DNA of 64,000 nt. Origin: Kordia sp050633145 (GTDB taxonomy: Bacteria > Bacteroidota > Bacteroidia > Flavobacteriales > Flavobacteriaceae). A program made the translations under genes and the position numbers. The notes beneath the pieces are model-generated. The model ran no database searches, had not been told where the DNA came from, and saw only the letters and a list, made by a program, of their open reading frames with translations. Below are positions 52,252 through 61,510 of this stretch, piece by piece (position 1 is the stretch's first letter; each line of letters opens with the position of its first letter). The stretch covers positions 62,001 to 126,000 of the forward strand of contig NZ_JBOEFY010000040.1 of the NCBI RefSeq assembly GCF_050633145.1, in the 5' to 3' direction.

Positions 52252-52596
52252 ATGTATAAAAAAGAATTTAAAAAGCAGGAGATGTATGCTTTTATTGTTT
52301 CTTGTCTTTCTAGTAAGTATAAGCCTTACACTTATTGCAAAAGACATAATATGAATTATGGAGTTTATAGATATTGGTTAGCAAAATATAAGCTGGATCA
52401 GTCTATTACTATCTCAAAAGAGAAAGATTCTTTAGCTAAAAAGTCCAATTTTATTCCTTTAGAGGTTATTTCAGAATCTTCAATTTCTTCCTCAATGGAG
52501 ATTCAATATCCCAATGGGGTTTTTCTTCGTTTGAATTCAGCTATCTCTACAAATGAATTACGAAATTTAATAAATATACTTTCATGTTCGGATTAG
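52252..52596 (+). CDS. tnpA: IS66 accessory protein TnpA
   Basis: The 114 residues have the IS66 TnpA layout: an N-terminal helix-turn-helix-like segment (SKYKPYTYCKRHNMNYGVYRYWLAKYK in parts) and a C-terminal part with FIPLEV and IQYPNGVFLRLN. The frame is intact. It overlaps the tnpB start by 13 bases, the usual coupling in IS66. Confidence 0.9.
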   Translation: MYKKEFKKQEMYAFIVSCLSSKYKPYTYCKRHNMNYGVYRYWLAKYKLDQSITISKEKDSLAKKSNFIPLEVISESSISSSMEIQYPNGVFLRLNSAISTNELRNLINILSCSD

Positions 52597-52937
52597 GAGT
52601 TTCCCATCGTTTTGAATTATATAGTAAGCCAACAGACATGCGTAAAAGTTTTGATGGTCTATGCGGCTAGATTAGCCAAGAGTTAGCGAGTTCCCCTGTA
52701 AATGGTACTGTTTATATTTTCATAAACAGATCTGGTAATAAAGTAAAGTTATTACAATGGCAAAACGGAGGCTTTGTATTGTATTACAAACGCTTAGAAT
52801 CTGGTCGTTTTGATCTTCCTGTGTATGATGCTAATGTACAAAGTCTGGGATTGAGTTATTCACAATTAGTATTGTTAATAGATGGCATAGCTATTACTCA
52901 TATAGATCGCAAAAAGCGATATGAATTAGCGATATAA
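52584..52937 (+). pseudogene. tnpB: IS66 TnpB with internal stop codon
   Basis: The frame begins MFGLGVSHRFELYSKPTDMRKSFDGLCG and is cut by TAG at 52668-52670 after 28 codons. The same frame then continues ISQELASSPVNGTVYIF, includes the family's GGFVLYYKRLESGRF, and ends HIDRKKRYELAI at 52937. Without the stop it would be a normal 117-residue TnpB. Readthrough or suppression cannot be excluded. Confidence 0.92.
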
Positions 52938-53024
52938 TGCGCCATAAATATTGTTAATTAGCAGATAAATACTTATTTTTAAGTATGATCAATAATCAAA
53001 GAGTCTTCTACAGAATATCTTTAT

Positions 53025-54443
53025 GTGAAACGTTCAGAATATGAACAGTTAAAGCGAGAGTTGGCAGAATTAAAACGACTTATTTTTGGTAGTAAAAGCG
53101 AACGATTTGTTCCTAACACAGATGCGCTTCAATTAGGGCTATTTGTACAAGAAGCTTCTGAGCAGAAAGAAGTAGCACAACAGCAGATTAGTTACAATAG
53201 ATCAAAAACAAAAAAACATCCTGTTCGTTTACCATTAGCTTCACATTTACCAAGAATTGAAGAAATAATAGAACCAGAAGATATTGTAAAAGGCAGTATT
53301 AAAATAGGTGAAGAAATTACAGAACTACTGGAATATTCGCCATCAAGAGTTTATGTGCGTAAAATTATACGTCCCAAATATGCATTACCAAACCAAGCAG
53401 GAATTACTATTGCTGAACTTCCAAGTTTGATTTTACCTAAATCTAATATTGGAGCTGGATTACTAGCGCATATTTGTGTTAGTAAATTTGTGGATCATCT
53501 CCCTTTTTATCGTCAAATACAAATTTTAAAACGAGAAGGTGTTGTGGTAGCAAGCTCATCAATGTCAGGCTGGTTTTCTAAAGGAGTAACACAATTGGTT
53601 GCTTTATATGAAGTACTGCAAAAATTGGTACTGCAAAGCCAGTACCTACAGGCAGATGAAAGTCCGATTAAAGTTCAGGATAATCATAAAGTTGGAAGTC
53701 TGCACACAGGATATCATTGGGTATTTCATGCACCAGTAGAAGGCTTAGTATTATTTAAGTACTATCCTAGTAGGGCGGCTAAAGTTCCAAAAGAATTTTT
53801 ACAAGAATTTAGTGGAACATTGCAAACAGATGGATATAAAGCCTACCAAAATTTAAACACTAAGCATCCCATAAAATTCTTGGCTTGTATGGTACATGCC
53901 AGACGCTATTTTGAAAAAGCACTTGATAATGATAGATCAAGAGCTAGCTATGTTATGGGAGAAATCCAAAAACTATATGCTATAGAGAGAAAAATAAAAG
54001 AGCGTTCTCTAAAGGTGCAGACCATAAAACGTTATAGAGAATTATATGCAAAACCTATTTTAGAGAAGCTTCATATTTGGCTGCAAGAGCAGTACCCTAA
54101 AGTATTACCTAAAAGTGCCATTGGAAAGACTTTTACCTATAGCCTTAACTTGTGGGATAAACTTAGCAGTTACATGCAAAATGGAAAGTATCTGATTGAT
54201 AACAACCTAATAGAAAATACAATTAGACCTCTCACCCTGGGTCGGAAAAATTACCTATTCGCTGGCAATCACAAAGCAGCACAAAATGCAGCTATGATGT
54301 ATTCTTTCTTTGCAACCTGTAAAATTAATGATGTAAATCCGTATGAGTGGTTGCATGATGTTTTTAAAAGACTTCCAGAATATAAAGCCAATAAACTACA
54401 CGAATTACTGCCACAAAACTGGAAGAAACAACAGCCTTCTTAA
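53025..54443 (+). CDS. tnpC: IS66 transposase TnpC
   Basis: The 472 residues contain the leucine-zipper start (YEQLKRELAELKRLIFG), IS66 zinc/linker region and a DDE domain. Candidate acidic residues lie in QADESPIKV, QTDGYKAY and LIDNNLIENTIRPL. The C-terminus ends GNHKAAQNAAMMYSFFATC. The GTG at 53025 is the first start in this frame. If one A of the AAA at 52998-53000 were absent, an ATG at 52985 would extend it as MINNQESSTEYLY into the same protein, so a frameshift has probably removed the original start. Confidence 0.9.
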   Translation: MKRSEYEQLKRELAELKRLIFGSKSERFVPNTDALQLGLFVQEASEQKEVAQQQISYNRSKTKKHPVRLPLASHLPRIEEIIEPEDIVKGSIKIGEEITELLEYSPSRVYVRKIIRPKYALPNQAGITIAELPSLILPKSNIGAGLLAHICVSKFVDHLPFYRQIQILKREGVVVASSSMSGWFSKGVTQLVALYEVLQKLVLQSQYLQADESPIKVQDNHKVGSLHTGYHWVFHAPVEGLVLFKYYPSRAAKVPKEFLQEFSGTLQTDGYKAYQNLNTKHPIKFLACMVHARRYFEKALDNDRSRASYVMGEIQKLYAIERKIKERSLKVQTIKRYRELYAKPILEKLHIWLQEQYPKVLPKSAIGKTFTYSLNLWDKLSSYMQNGKYLIDNNLIENTIRPLTLGRKNYLFAGNHKAAQNAAMMYSFFATCKINDVNPYEWLHDVFKRLPEYKANKLHELLPQNWKKQQPS

Positions 54444-54657
54444 GTGTTAAAAAAACACTATTTTCACAGTAAAATCTTCTAAGGATTAAGAATATCTTAA
54501 AATCAAGCGTCTATCCAAGAACCAAAACACTCAGATCACTAATTGCCAGTGCAATATGATTCCCCATAATCCCTTTTATGTAAAATACAACTTCAAATCC
54601 TAGAAGGGTAATACCGAAAGCTTACTTTCTGCTTAATACTTTTTTTCTTTTTTTATA

Positions 54658-56094
54658 TTAGTCTTCCTCTTTTTTCCCCTCTTGTTCTATATCTTTTTCT
54701 GTAAAGCCAATGTATTCTCCTTTAGATGTTATAATACCCCAAGATTTTCCGTATTGAACGCCCAAAATAAATTCATCATATTTTTCAACATCGTCAAATT
54801 TAGGTTGTATAATAATTTCACCTGTTTTGTTAATACAACCATATTTACCATTTTGCTTTATTATTGCAAATTCGGTTTCGTTAAAACCATATACGGAATC
54901 AAATTGAGGTTGAACAATAACTTCTCCTTTCTGATTGATATAACCATATTTACCGTCTTGTCTAATTTTTGCAAATTCAGCTTCTCCAAATCCAGAAGCT
55001 GAATCAAATTGAGGCTTAACAATAATTTCTCCTTTATTGTTAATATAACCATATTTTCTACCTTGTCTAATTATTGCTAATTCAGATTCATCAAAGCTAC
55101 CGACATAACCAAATTGAGGTTGAACAATAATTTCTCCTTTCTGATTGATATAGCCAAATTTGTCATCTTGCTGAATTAATGCTAATTCAGATTTTTCAAA
55201 ACTTTCAGCATAATCAAATTGAGGTTGAACAATAATTTCTCCTTTCTGATTGATAAAGCCATATTTATCATCTTGCGTTATCATTGCTAATTCAGATTCT
55301 CCAAAACTTTCAGCCTCATCAAATTGAGGTTGAATAACGATCTCTCCTTTTCTATTTATAAAGCCATATTTACCATCTTGCGTTATCATTGCTAATTCAG
55401 ATTCTCCAAAACTTTCAGCCTTATCAAATTGAGGTTGAATAACGATCTTTCCTTTTCTATTTATAAAGCCATATTTGCCATCTTGCGTTATCATTGCTAA
55501 TTCAGATTCTTCAAAACTTTCAACATAATCAAATTGAGGTTGAATGACGATCTCTCCTTTTTTATTTATAAAGCCATATTTGCCATCTTTCCTTATTAAT
55601 GCTAATTCAGAAATCCAAATTACAGTAGCATCATCAAATTGGGGTTGAATAACGATCTCTCCTTTTTTATTAATATAGCCACATTTACCATTTCTTGTTA
55701 TCATTGCAAATTCAGATTCTCCAAATCCAGAAGCTGAATCTAATTCAGGTTGAATAATAATCTCCCCTTTTGTATTAATGTAACCGTATTTTCCGTTTTG
55801 GTATACACCTGTTAATTCAAATTTGCCAAAACGACCAGCTTTTTCATATTGGGGCTCTATAATGATTTCTCCTTTTTTATTTATAAAGCCATATTTGCCA
55901 TCTTTCTTTATTAATGCTAATTCGGATTCTCCAAAATTATATGCATAATCAAATTGAGGTTGAACAACAATTTGTCCTTTAGGATTCATATATCCCCATT
56001 TTCCAGATTTTTTATAAGGGTATATGTTATTCTCAGAAACGAAATACGTAAGTAATAGTATACTTAAAGATATTATAATGCTATAAATTTTCAT
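54658..56094 (-). CDS. WG-repeat protein (13 repeats)
   Basis: The 478 residues start with a membrane anchor or signal (IIISLSILLLTYFVSE). From residue 30 on there are 12 regular 35-residue repeats built on GKYGFINKKGEIVIQPQFD, and a 13th degenerate one (KSWGIITSKGEYIG). They correspond to the WG/KWG repeat (PF14903). The repeats probably form a beta-solenoid or propeller at the cell surface. The last residues are acidic (EQEGKKEED). It lies between a full IS66 element and an IS66 remnant, in a stretch that may have been acquired. Function of WG proteins is mostly unknown. Confidence 0.9.
   Translation of the reverse strand: MKIYSIIISLSILLLTYFVSENNIYPYKKSGKWGYMNPKGQIVVQPQFDYAYNFGESELALIKKDGKYGFINKKGEIIIEPQYEKAGRFGKFELTGVYQNGKYGYINTKGEIIIQPELDSASGFGESEFAMITRNGKCGYINKKGEIVIQPQFDDATVIWISELALIRKDGKYGFINKKGEIVIQPQFDYVESFEESELAMITQDGKYGFINRKGKIVIQPQFDKAESFGESELAMITQDGKYGFINRKGEIVIQPQFDEAESFGESELAMITQDDKYGFINQKGEIIVQPQFDYAESFEKSELALIQQDDKFGYINQKGEIIVQPQFGYVGSFDESELAIIRQGRKYGYINNKGEIIVKPQFDSASGFGEAEFAKIRQDGKYGYINQKGEVIVQPQFDSVYGFNETEFAIIKQNGKYGCINKTGEIIIQPKFDDVEKYDEFILGVQYGKSWGIITSKGEYIGFTEKDIEQEGKKEED
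54663..55996 (-). repeat. 105-base tandem repeats encoding the WG units
   Basis: Twelve units of about 105 bases follow each other. Several adjacent ones are close to identical, for example around 55300-55560, which suggests recent duplication by recombination. Confidence 0.8.
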
Positions 56095-56306
56095 TTTAAA
56101 TAATTTTAACTAAATTAATAAAAGCTATACTGAATAACTCAAGTTCAGCAACACTTTTTGAATTGAATAAACTGTTTTATTACAAAAAAAATAATCAAAA
56201 ATTCTTTCTTTGTAATCTATTCATAAGGGAATAATTTTAAAATTCATTACCCAAAAAACATATATTTATTTAGAAACTCAATGATTTTGTTCCTCTTTAT
56301 TACAAA

Positions 56307-56594
56307 TCAATAAACAGTGCGAATGAAGGATTTTATTTGTACACCATTGGGATACACAATATCAAAAGTATGTGCCGCTACTTTTTCGGCTGTAATCTGT
56401 ACAGGAATGAAATTTGATGATCCAGATTTGTTTGGTTCACGGTTTTTCTCAGCTCTATATTTACGTAGCCAATATTTATAAGTGTAATATTTTATGCCAT
56501 GAAACTTAGCATATTCTTTTAAAGTCATTCCACTACTGGAAAACCCCTCTATCAGTGGATACATCTGAGTCTTAGTTCTACAATTTTTCTTCAT
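56307..56594 (-). pseudogene. IS66 TnpA remnant
   Basis: The 95 residues match the start of IS66 TnpA (QMYPLIEGFSSSGMTLKEYAKFHGIKYYTYKYWLRKY in parts; later FIPVQI and IVYPNGVQIK). After GVQIK the sequence leaves the family and stops at SFIRTVY. The tnpB and tnpC genes are absent. With the inverted-repeat end at 56636-56652 it marks the left end of a second, truncated IS66 copy. Confidence 0.85.
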
Positions 56595-56652
56595 GATCCA
56601 AAACTAAAACACAATCCTGAATCTCACAATACGGGTTTTACGGAGTGCTTAC
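56330..56652 (-). mobile_element. truncated IS66 copy with one terminal repeat
   Basis: On the minus strand the element begins GTAAGCACTCCGTAAA (56652-56637), the same end type as GTAAGCATTCTGTAAA at 52194. It ends inside tnpA near 56330. The rest of the element is missing from this side. Confidence 0.75.
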
Positions 56653-56740
56653 ATAATTACAATTAAAAGTGTAGAATTATATATTTTGTTACCCTAATCA
56701 TAATAAAAGAAACATTGTTGCCTTTTGTAGTAAACCCAGA

Positions 56741-57163
56741 TTAATAAACGTAGTTTTCAGAAACCTTAATTAGCTCATGATCAAGATTGTAATAAAACCT
56801 CACAACATGATTGGTTTCTAACTGAATAAAAGTAAATTCAATTTTTGACGACTTGTATTTGTAGTTAAATAACAAAACACCTTTATAGTCTGAATACGGT
56901 CTTTTAAAAGTATATTTAATATCTGCTGGTGAAAATTGCAATGTTTTTTCGCAAAAATTATCTGATGAAAATGTCATTTTTTTAAACTTTTCAACTTTAC
57001 TATAAATTGAAATTTCGTTGGCAATCTTATCACAAATACGGAACTTCTCTGCAAAGACTTCAGAAAAGATTGTTTTCATAAATAATTTTTCTTCTTCGCT
57101 AAGTGAAGATGCATCTTTACAGGCAATACATAAAATGAATAGCCCGATAAATATTTTTTTCAT
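56741..57163 (-). CDS. hypothetical lipoprotein (140 aa)
   Basis: The protein has a lipoprotein signal (IGLFILCIACKDAS). A mixed body follows with a beta-rich end (KGVLLFNYKYKSSKIEFTFIQLETN in parts). I do not recognise a family. It is a single gene, 88 bases from the IS66 remnant. Confidence 0.7.
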   Translation of the reverse strand: MKKIFIGLFILCIACKDASSLSEEEKLFMKTIFSEVFAEKFRICDKIANEISIYSKVEKFKKMTFSSDNFCEKTLQFSPADIKYTFKRPYSDYKGVLLFNYKYKSSKIEFTFIQLETNHVVRFYYNLDHELIKVSENYVY

Positions 57164-57279
57164 ACGTTAAAAACTGATCAAGTAAAATTGCGTGTTTTAT
57201 AAAGATACGTAATTGTTCGCTCACAAAAATAACCATTAACATATACTTTTATATCTCAATACTAAAACCCTTACCTATT

Positions 57280-58416
57280 ATGAGTTTAGATGTAAAAATT
57301 ACAAACAAAAGTGCAACTCCTTCAAGTGATGTACATTGGATTTGCTTCGGTTTAGATAGTAACCCAGCAACAAGTTCACCAGATTGGTGTTATGTTGATG
57401 TGGATGGCAGTGGAAATGCTTCCTTAAAAAAGTTTACGAAAGGACAAGACTGTTCTAAATTATTTAAAACTGTAGATGCATTGAGTTCGTTTAAAGACTT
57501 ACCAAAAATGTGGTCTGGACAGTTTTTATTCTCTTTCAATCAATTGCCAAATGTGTTCAATATTGTAAAGGGGGGACAAAATGGTTTAGGTGTACAAACG
57601 CCACCATTTACACCTGGAACAGCAGATGCTGATACAATATTTGTTGTTGTTGAATTTACAAATATAGGTTCTGAATTGTATGCCGATTGTACCATTGTAG
57701 ATTATTTCTGTGCACCAGTTTCTATAGAAGTTATTGGAGATACTACTAAAACAAACGGAATTATGAAATCGACAAGTACACGCGATTCAGTCTTTACCGA
57801 AATTGCAGCACTTGGAAAACCTTGGAGCGATTTGGTTATGAAAGACGGATCTGGAAATAATATTCGTGTATTAGGGCCACAACACGCTGTACAAACTACA
57901 AATCCAAACTTACTTTCTCCAAATATTTATGATGCCTATATAAGTGCATGTTGGAAAAACTTTACAACCAATACACTTACGGTAAACTGTCCAACTTTTG
58001 GAACGTATACAGGTACAGTAAATACGAGTAGTGAATTTGTGTTTTCTCAAAAAGGAAAAGCAGACGTAACTATTCAAAAGCCTGCAAAAGGTGATGCGTA
58101 TGATATTTTTGGCTGCGTAGGAACTTTAAATGCACCAAATAATACACCTTTAGGGGAAATTGCAGCCATTTTAGGAGCTTCTTTAAACAGAACAACATTA
58201 AGTACAAGTGCCAACGATACACAGCCAAACTGCGATATTTCTGAATTCTATAAAGTGCAAGACGGAGTAACCAATGAATATGCAAAAGTAGTACATGACA
58301 ACTACAAATCAGGAATTTACGCGTTCCCATTTGATGATGTATGCAGTACAAACAATCCATTAATTCAAATTACAGGCGCAACAAACTTTAATATTACCTT
58401 ATCAGATTGGAGTTAA
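57280..58416 (+). CDS. GH64-like (beta-1,3-glucanase, thaumatin-type) protein
   Basis: The 378 residues resemble GH64 beta-1,3-glucanases: a first beta domain with PKMWSGQFLFSF, then TIFVVVEFTNIGSELYADCTIVDYFCAPVSIEV where the family holds a catalytic Glu/Asp pair. A second domain has DIFGCVGTLNAPNNTPLGEIAAILGASLNR in parts and ends with NITLSDWS. No signal peptide is present, so it is either cytoplasmic or secreted by an unusual route. It is followed by a terminator and then a 118-residue gene that may be a partner. Confidence 0.75.
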   Translation: MSLDVKITNKSATPSSDVHWICFGLDSNPATSSPDWCYVDVDGSGNASLKKFTKGQDCSKLFKTVDALSSFKDLPKMWSGQFLFSFNQLPNVFNIVKGGQNGLGVQTPPFTPGTADADTIFVVVEFTNIGSELYADCTIVDYFCAPVSIEVIGDTTKTNGIMKSTSTRDSVFTEIAALGKPWSDLVMKDGSGNNIRVLGPQHAVQTTNPNLLSPNIYDAYISACWKNFTTNTLTVNCPTFGTYTGTVNTSSEFVFSQKGKADVTIQKPAKGDAYDIFGCVGTLNAPNNTPLGEIAAILGASLNRTTLSTSANDTQPNCDISEFYKVQDGVTNEYAKVVHDNYKSGIYAFPFDDVCSTNNPLIQITGATNFNITLSDWS

Positions 58417-58445
58417 CTCCTGCCTACCATATTATTTACAATTTT

Positions 58446-58477
58446 AAAAGCGAACTGAGAAGTTCGCTTTTATTTTT
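58446..58477 (+). terminator. terminator of the GH64-like gene
   Basis: AAAGCGAACT, loop GAGA, AGTTCGCTTT and T-rich tail, the same stem type as at 26214 and 36405. Confidence 0.88.
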
Positions 58478-58537
58478 ATGTCTAAATTGATCTGAAAATG
58501 AGGTGTTTCTACGCTATTTTAAATACCTGATTACTCG

Positions 58538-58545
58538 TAAATTTG
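58538..58545 (+). promoter_or_regulatory. -7 box candidate of the 118-aa gene
   Basis: TAAATTTG matches TAnnTTTG, 30 bases before the ATG at 58575. No clear -33 element. Confidence 0.35.
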
Positions 58546-58574
58546 AATCTATTCATTTAAAAAAACTTTCAATT

Positions 58575-58931
58575 ATGGCAACAAATTTAAAAGCAACCAT
58601 GACAATTCCTAAAAATGGAAAAAATATATGGACAGAAATGATGCAAGATCCATCAAAATTCAAAATTCCTGAAGGAGTAACTGAAGGTGAATTTATGGCA
58701 GCTTCGTATGCAAGATTTTCTGATGGTGTTTCTGTATTTGGCGGCATTGCTGTTGGAACTGTAGATTATAATTACCCTATGTTTAATGTATTTGATAAAG
58801 AGTATAATCGAATTGGAGGATGGCCAATTGATCCGAGTGATTGGGAAGATTTTCAAGTAAATTCTGTTGAATTTGCATTGAATGATGAAGAAGATCCAAT
58901 GTATACATTAGAAATTGTAGAAGCTAGCTAA
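58575..58931 (+). CDS. hypothetical protein (118 aa) after the GH64-like gene
   Basis: From the ATG at 58575 (MATNLKATMTIPKNGK) the protein has no signal peptide. An in-frame ATG at 58503 lies upstream of the likely -7 box and is rejected. It is acidic, with GEFMAASYARFSDGVSVFGGIAVG in the centre and WPIDPSDWEDFQVN. I do not recognise a family. Genes of this size following a GH64-like gene without a signal may belong to the same pathway, but this is only position. Confidence 0.7.
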   Translation: MATNLKATMTIPKNGKNIWTEMMQDPSKFKIPEGVTEGEFMAASYARFSDGVSVFGGIAVGTVDYNYPMFNVFDKEYNRIGGWPIDPSDWEDFQVNSVEFALNDEEDPMYTLEIVEAS

Positions 58932-58944
58932 GTTTCTTAAAATA

Positions 58945-58981
58945 ACTTGTCCTAAAAACCATTACAGTTTTTAGGACAAGT
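58945..58981 (+). terminator. hairpin after the 118-aa gene
   Basis: ACTTGTCCTAAAAAC and its inverse GTTTTTAGGACAAGT form a perfect 15-base stem around CATTACA. There is no T-run, so it may act as a 3' stabiliser rather than an intrinsic terminator. Confidence 0.6.
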
Positions 58982-59018
58982 CCTGATATATAATTCACTA
59001 ACTAATTCTTTAATCTCT

Positions 59019-61202
59019 TTACTGAATCATTACTTTTTTAACGAGCGTTTCTTTATTGGTCGTAAATACGAAAAAGTACAATCCTTTTTGTAAACTTCCT
59101 TTACTATCAAAATCAACGGTTTTTCCATTTAGTATCGATTGATTATTGACACGCTTCACTTCTACTCCATTCATATTTAAAATTTGTAAGTTGACATCCG
59201 TTTTATAAGGTACATCGACTTTAATTTTCATGATTCCATTATTTGGATTTGGATAAATGTCTGCTCTTCCAACTAATAATCCTGAAGATCCTATTCCTCT
59301 GTGATAACAAGCGTCATCTGATACTTCAGATAGACTTCCATCTTCACACACAGCAGTAACACGCCATACAAAAATTTTATCTCGTAAGTTCTCTGGCAAT
59401 TCAAGACTATTTGTTTGTGTCATAATAGGTACTATTGAAATTTCAGCTTGATATTCACAACCATAATAAAAGTAAGGCGGAGAACTTACAATGTAATAAG
59501 AAGCATTTGGTAAGGCGTCCCAATGCAGTGTATATCCAATAACATGCGGATTGGTCACAGGCGTAACCGAACAACAATCTTCAGTAATAACCATAATCCT
59601 TTTTTCATATGTTTCACCACAACTATCAGTTCCTATAATATCAATATATCCTTCTGTGATTTCTGAGTAATAATCAACACAGAACAATCCGTTTTCTAAT
59701 ATTGAAATATTATTGGTGAAATTATAAGTTACATTTTCTAGATTTGTAACTTTCAAATTAAAACAGACTTCATCACAAGGATCTATATACGTTGATTCAT
59801 ATGTAAAATCAACACCATTAATAGAAACTTCTACAATATTTTCAAAACAACCATCACATAATGTTAAACAATTTGCAGCAGCTACTTTATCACGCAACAA
59901 TTGTCCTGGTTGCGGACCAAAACCATTGGTAAGTGGATACACTCCCCAACCTCTTGAACCATAATAACTCATAATGGTTGGTGTTACATCATACTTTCCA
60001 GGCTCTTCAAAACACGGTATATTTTGCGGAGGAATGTCATTATGAGAAAGACCTCCATAATCATCAATTTGCGTATTATCGCCATTCCAAACACAATTAT
60101 GTGTATGTTTAGAACCTATGTTATGTGCAATTTCATGCGCCACTACTTGTACTTGATGCGAAAACACAGGATATTCTTCAAATGAAGGGTATAATTCTGA
60201 CGCTGAATACGCATCTGATGTACATAATTTATCTACCCTTGCTGCTCCTCTTGCTGAAAGCGTCATATCATTAGTTCGATAAGATACTAATTGTGCTATA
60301 TTTCCATTGAAAGAAGTTCGGTAGCTTCTAAAATCAGAAAGTGCAGAAAACGGTCCGTTATCTGAATATGGATCTTGAGTATCCCATATAAATAGTTCAG
60401 ATATTTCAATAAACATCTGTTCGTTTTGATAAATCGTAGCGACTTCATTAAACAATGCAAGTACATATTCCTCTACTTCTGCAATATCACTATTAAAATG
60501 CTTATAAATTTCATAATCTGTTTCTAAATAAATTTTTAGGCAGGTTTGCATATTTTTTGCTTGTGTTCCTTGCAGAATTTTCTTTTCATTCTGCTGCTTT
60601 ACATCTTCACGCAACTCATCTGATTCACAAATAAAAGTATGTGGTTGTATATTTTCATCATTAAAAACAATGTGACTATTTTTCCCTTTAAGTTTTCCGA
60701 TATTATAATTTCCCCATTTGCTAGTTGAAATGATTCCTGAAATTTCATTTTGAAAGAAACTCATCGCCACAACATTCTCGTCATCTAATCCGCGAATTAC
60801 ACCGCGATAATGCTTAGCACTTCTATTTGCTGCTCTTGCTTTTTTAGTACTTGTGGTAATTACATAATTATAAAAAGTATCAGGAACTTCAACAAGGTCA
60901 ACAACTACAATTTTATTTTTCTCCAACGGAACTGTGAGTGAAATATGTGCTGCTTTTGTTGTAGAAATTTCCTTTTGAAAAACAGCTGAATTATAGTCAA
61001 ATAGGATAACTTTTGAAGGATCAAGGATTTTATCCAATTTTAGATTTCTATCTTTTACTTGAATAATTTCTTTTACTTCTTTAAACGTTTTTCCTGCGAT
61101 TTTAGCATCTTTCACTTCTTCCGAAACTGTACGAATCTGCGCTAAACTTACTTGAAACAACAATCCAAAAAAGAGTATACAAAGTAATTGAGACCGTTTC
61201 AT
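59019..61202 (-). CDS. T9SS-secreted reprolysin-like metalloprotease
   Basis: From the ATG at 61202 (727 residues) a signal peptide (LLCILFFGLLFQVSLAQ) is at the N-terminus. A propeptide-like region (30-210) precedes a metzincin catalytic domain with AHEIAHNIGSKHTHN (HExxHxxGxxH, near residue 356) and a Met-turn IMSYYG. A fibronectin-like region follows. The C-terminal 75 residues (IYPNPNNGIMKI ... LVKKVMIQ) are a type A sorting domain for the type IX secretion system. The ATG at 61232 would add ten residues before the signal peptide. Expected outside the cell; the substrate is unknown. Confidence 0.9.
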   Translation of the reverse strand: MKRSQLLCILFFGLLFQVSLAQIRTVSEEVKDAKIAGKTFKEVKEIIQVKDRNLKLDKILDPSKVILFDYNSAVFQKEISTTKAAHISLTVPLEKNKIVVVDLVEVPDTFYNYVITTSTKKARAANRSAKHYRGVIRGLDDENVVAMSFFQNEISGIISTSKWGNYNIGKLKGKNSHIVFNDENIQPHTFICESDELREDVKQQNEKKILQGTQAKNMQTCLKIYLETDYEIYKHFNSDIAEVEEYVLALFNEVATIYQNEQMFIEISELFIWDTQDPYSDNGPFSALSDFRSYRTSFNGNIAQLVSYRTNDMTLSARGAARVDKLCTSDAYSASELYPSFEEYPVFSHQVQVVAHEIAHNIGSKHTHNCVWNGDNTQIDDYGGLSHNDIPPQNIPCFEEPGKYDVTPTIMSYYGSRGWGVYPLTNGFGPQPGQLLRDKVAAANCLTLCDGCFENIVEVSINGVDFTYESTYIDPCDEVCFNLKVTNLENVTYNFTNNISILENGLFCVDYYSEITEGYIDIIGTDSCGETYEKRIMVITEDCCSVTPVTNPHVIGYTLHWDALPNASYYIVSSPPYFYYGCEYQAEISIVPIMTQTNSLELPENLRDKIFVWRVTAVCEDGSLSEVSDDACYHRGIGSSGLLVGRADIYPNPNNGIMKIKVDVPYKTDVNLQILNMNGVEVKRVNNQSILNGKTVDFDSKGSLQKGLYFFVFTTNKETLVKKVMIQ

Positions 61203-61510
61203 AAATAGCATTTTAGTGTATAATATTTTCATGAGTTTAATAATTTGTAATCAATAAGCTTCATTGCGTATTGTTGTTTTAACAAAACAAGGTTTTAATT
61301 GATTGTCAGTCAATTAAAGCCTGCTACAATTCCATGAATTATCGGAAAGTTTATACCTAATTTTACGATTTGAGTGAATATTTCTATTGAAATTAAGTTA
61401 GAACAAACAAAACGCAACCTTTGTATATTTTTTTCATCTATTACATGAATTGCACTAGCTGTTTGTAAGGTTATCATAACTATTCTACATTTTTTCCCTA
61501 TGTTTACAAT
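61203..61510. promoter_or_regulatory. divergent region between the T9SS protease and the histidine kinase
   Basis: No gene is seen. Two hairpins are present: TTGTTTT-AAC-AAAACAA (61274-61290) and TTTAATTGA...TCAATTAAA (61294-61318). They lie 72-116 bases upstream of the protease start. No TAnnTTTG box with good spacing was found. Confidence 0.4.

Larger units (their letters stand above)
52194..54625 (+). mobile_element. IS66 family insertion sequence, degraded
   Basis: The left end GTAAGCATTCTGTA (52194) and the inverted right end, read as GTAAGCTTTCGGTA from 54625, match at 12 of the first 14 bases. Inside are tnpA, tnpB and tnpC in the IS66 order. tnpB has a nonsense codon and tnpC a likely single-base insertion near its start. 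The 8-base flanks (ATAATTAC and TTTCTGCT) do not match, so no target duplication is left or the ends recombined. It is probably not mobile on its own. Confidence 0.85.

Noticed and set aside
52186..54633. 8-base target duplication for the IS66 element
   Set aside because: The flanks ATAATTAC and TTTCTGCT do not match, so no duplication can be claimed.
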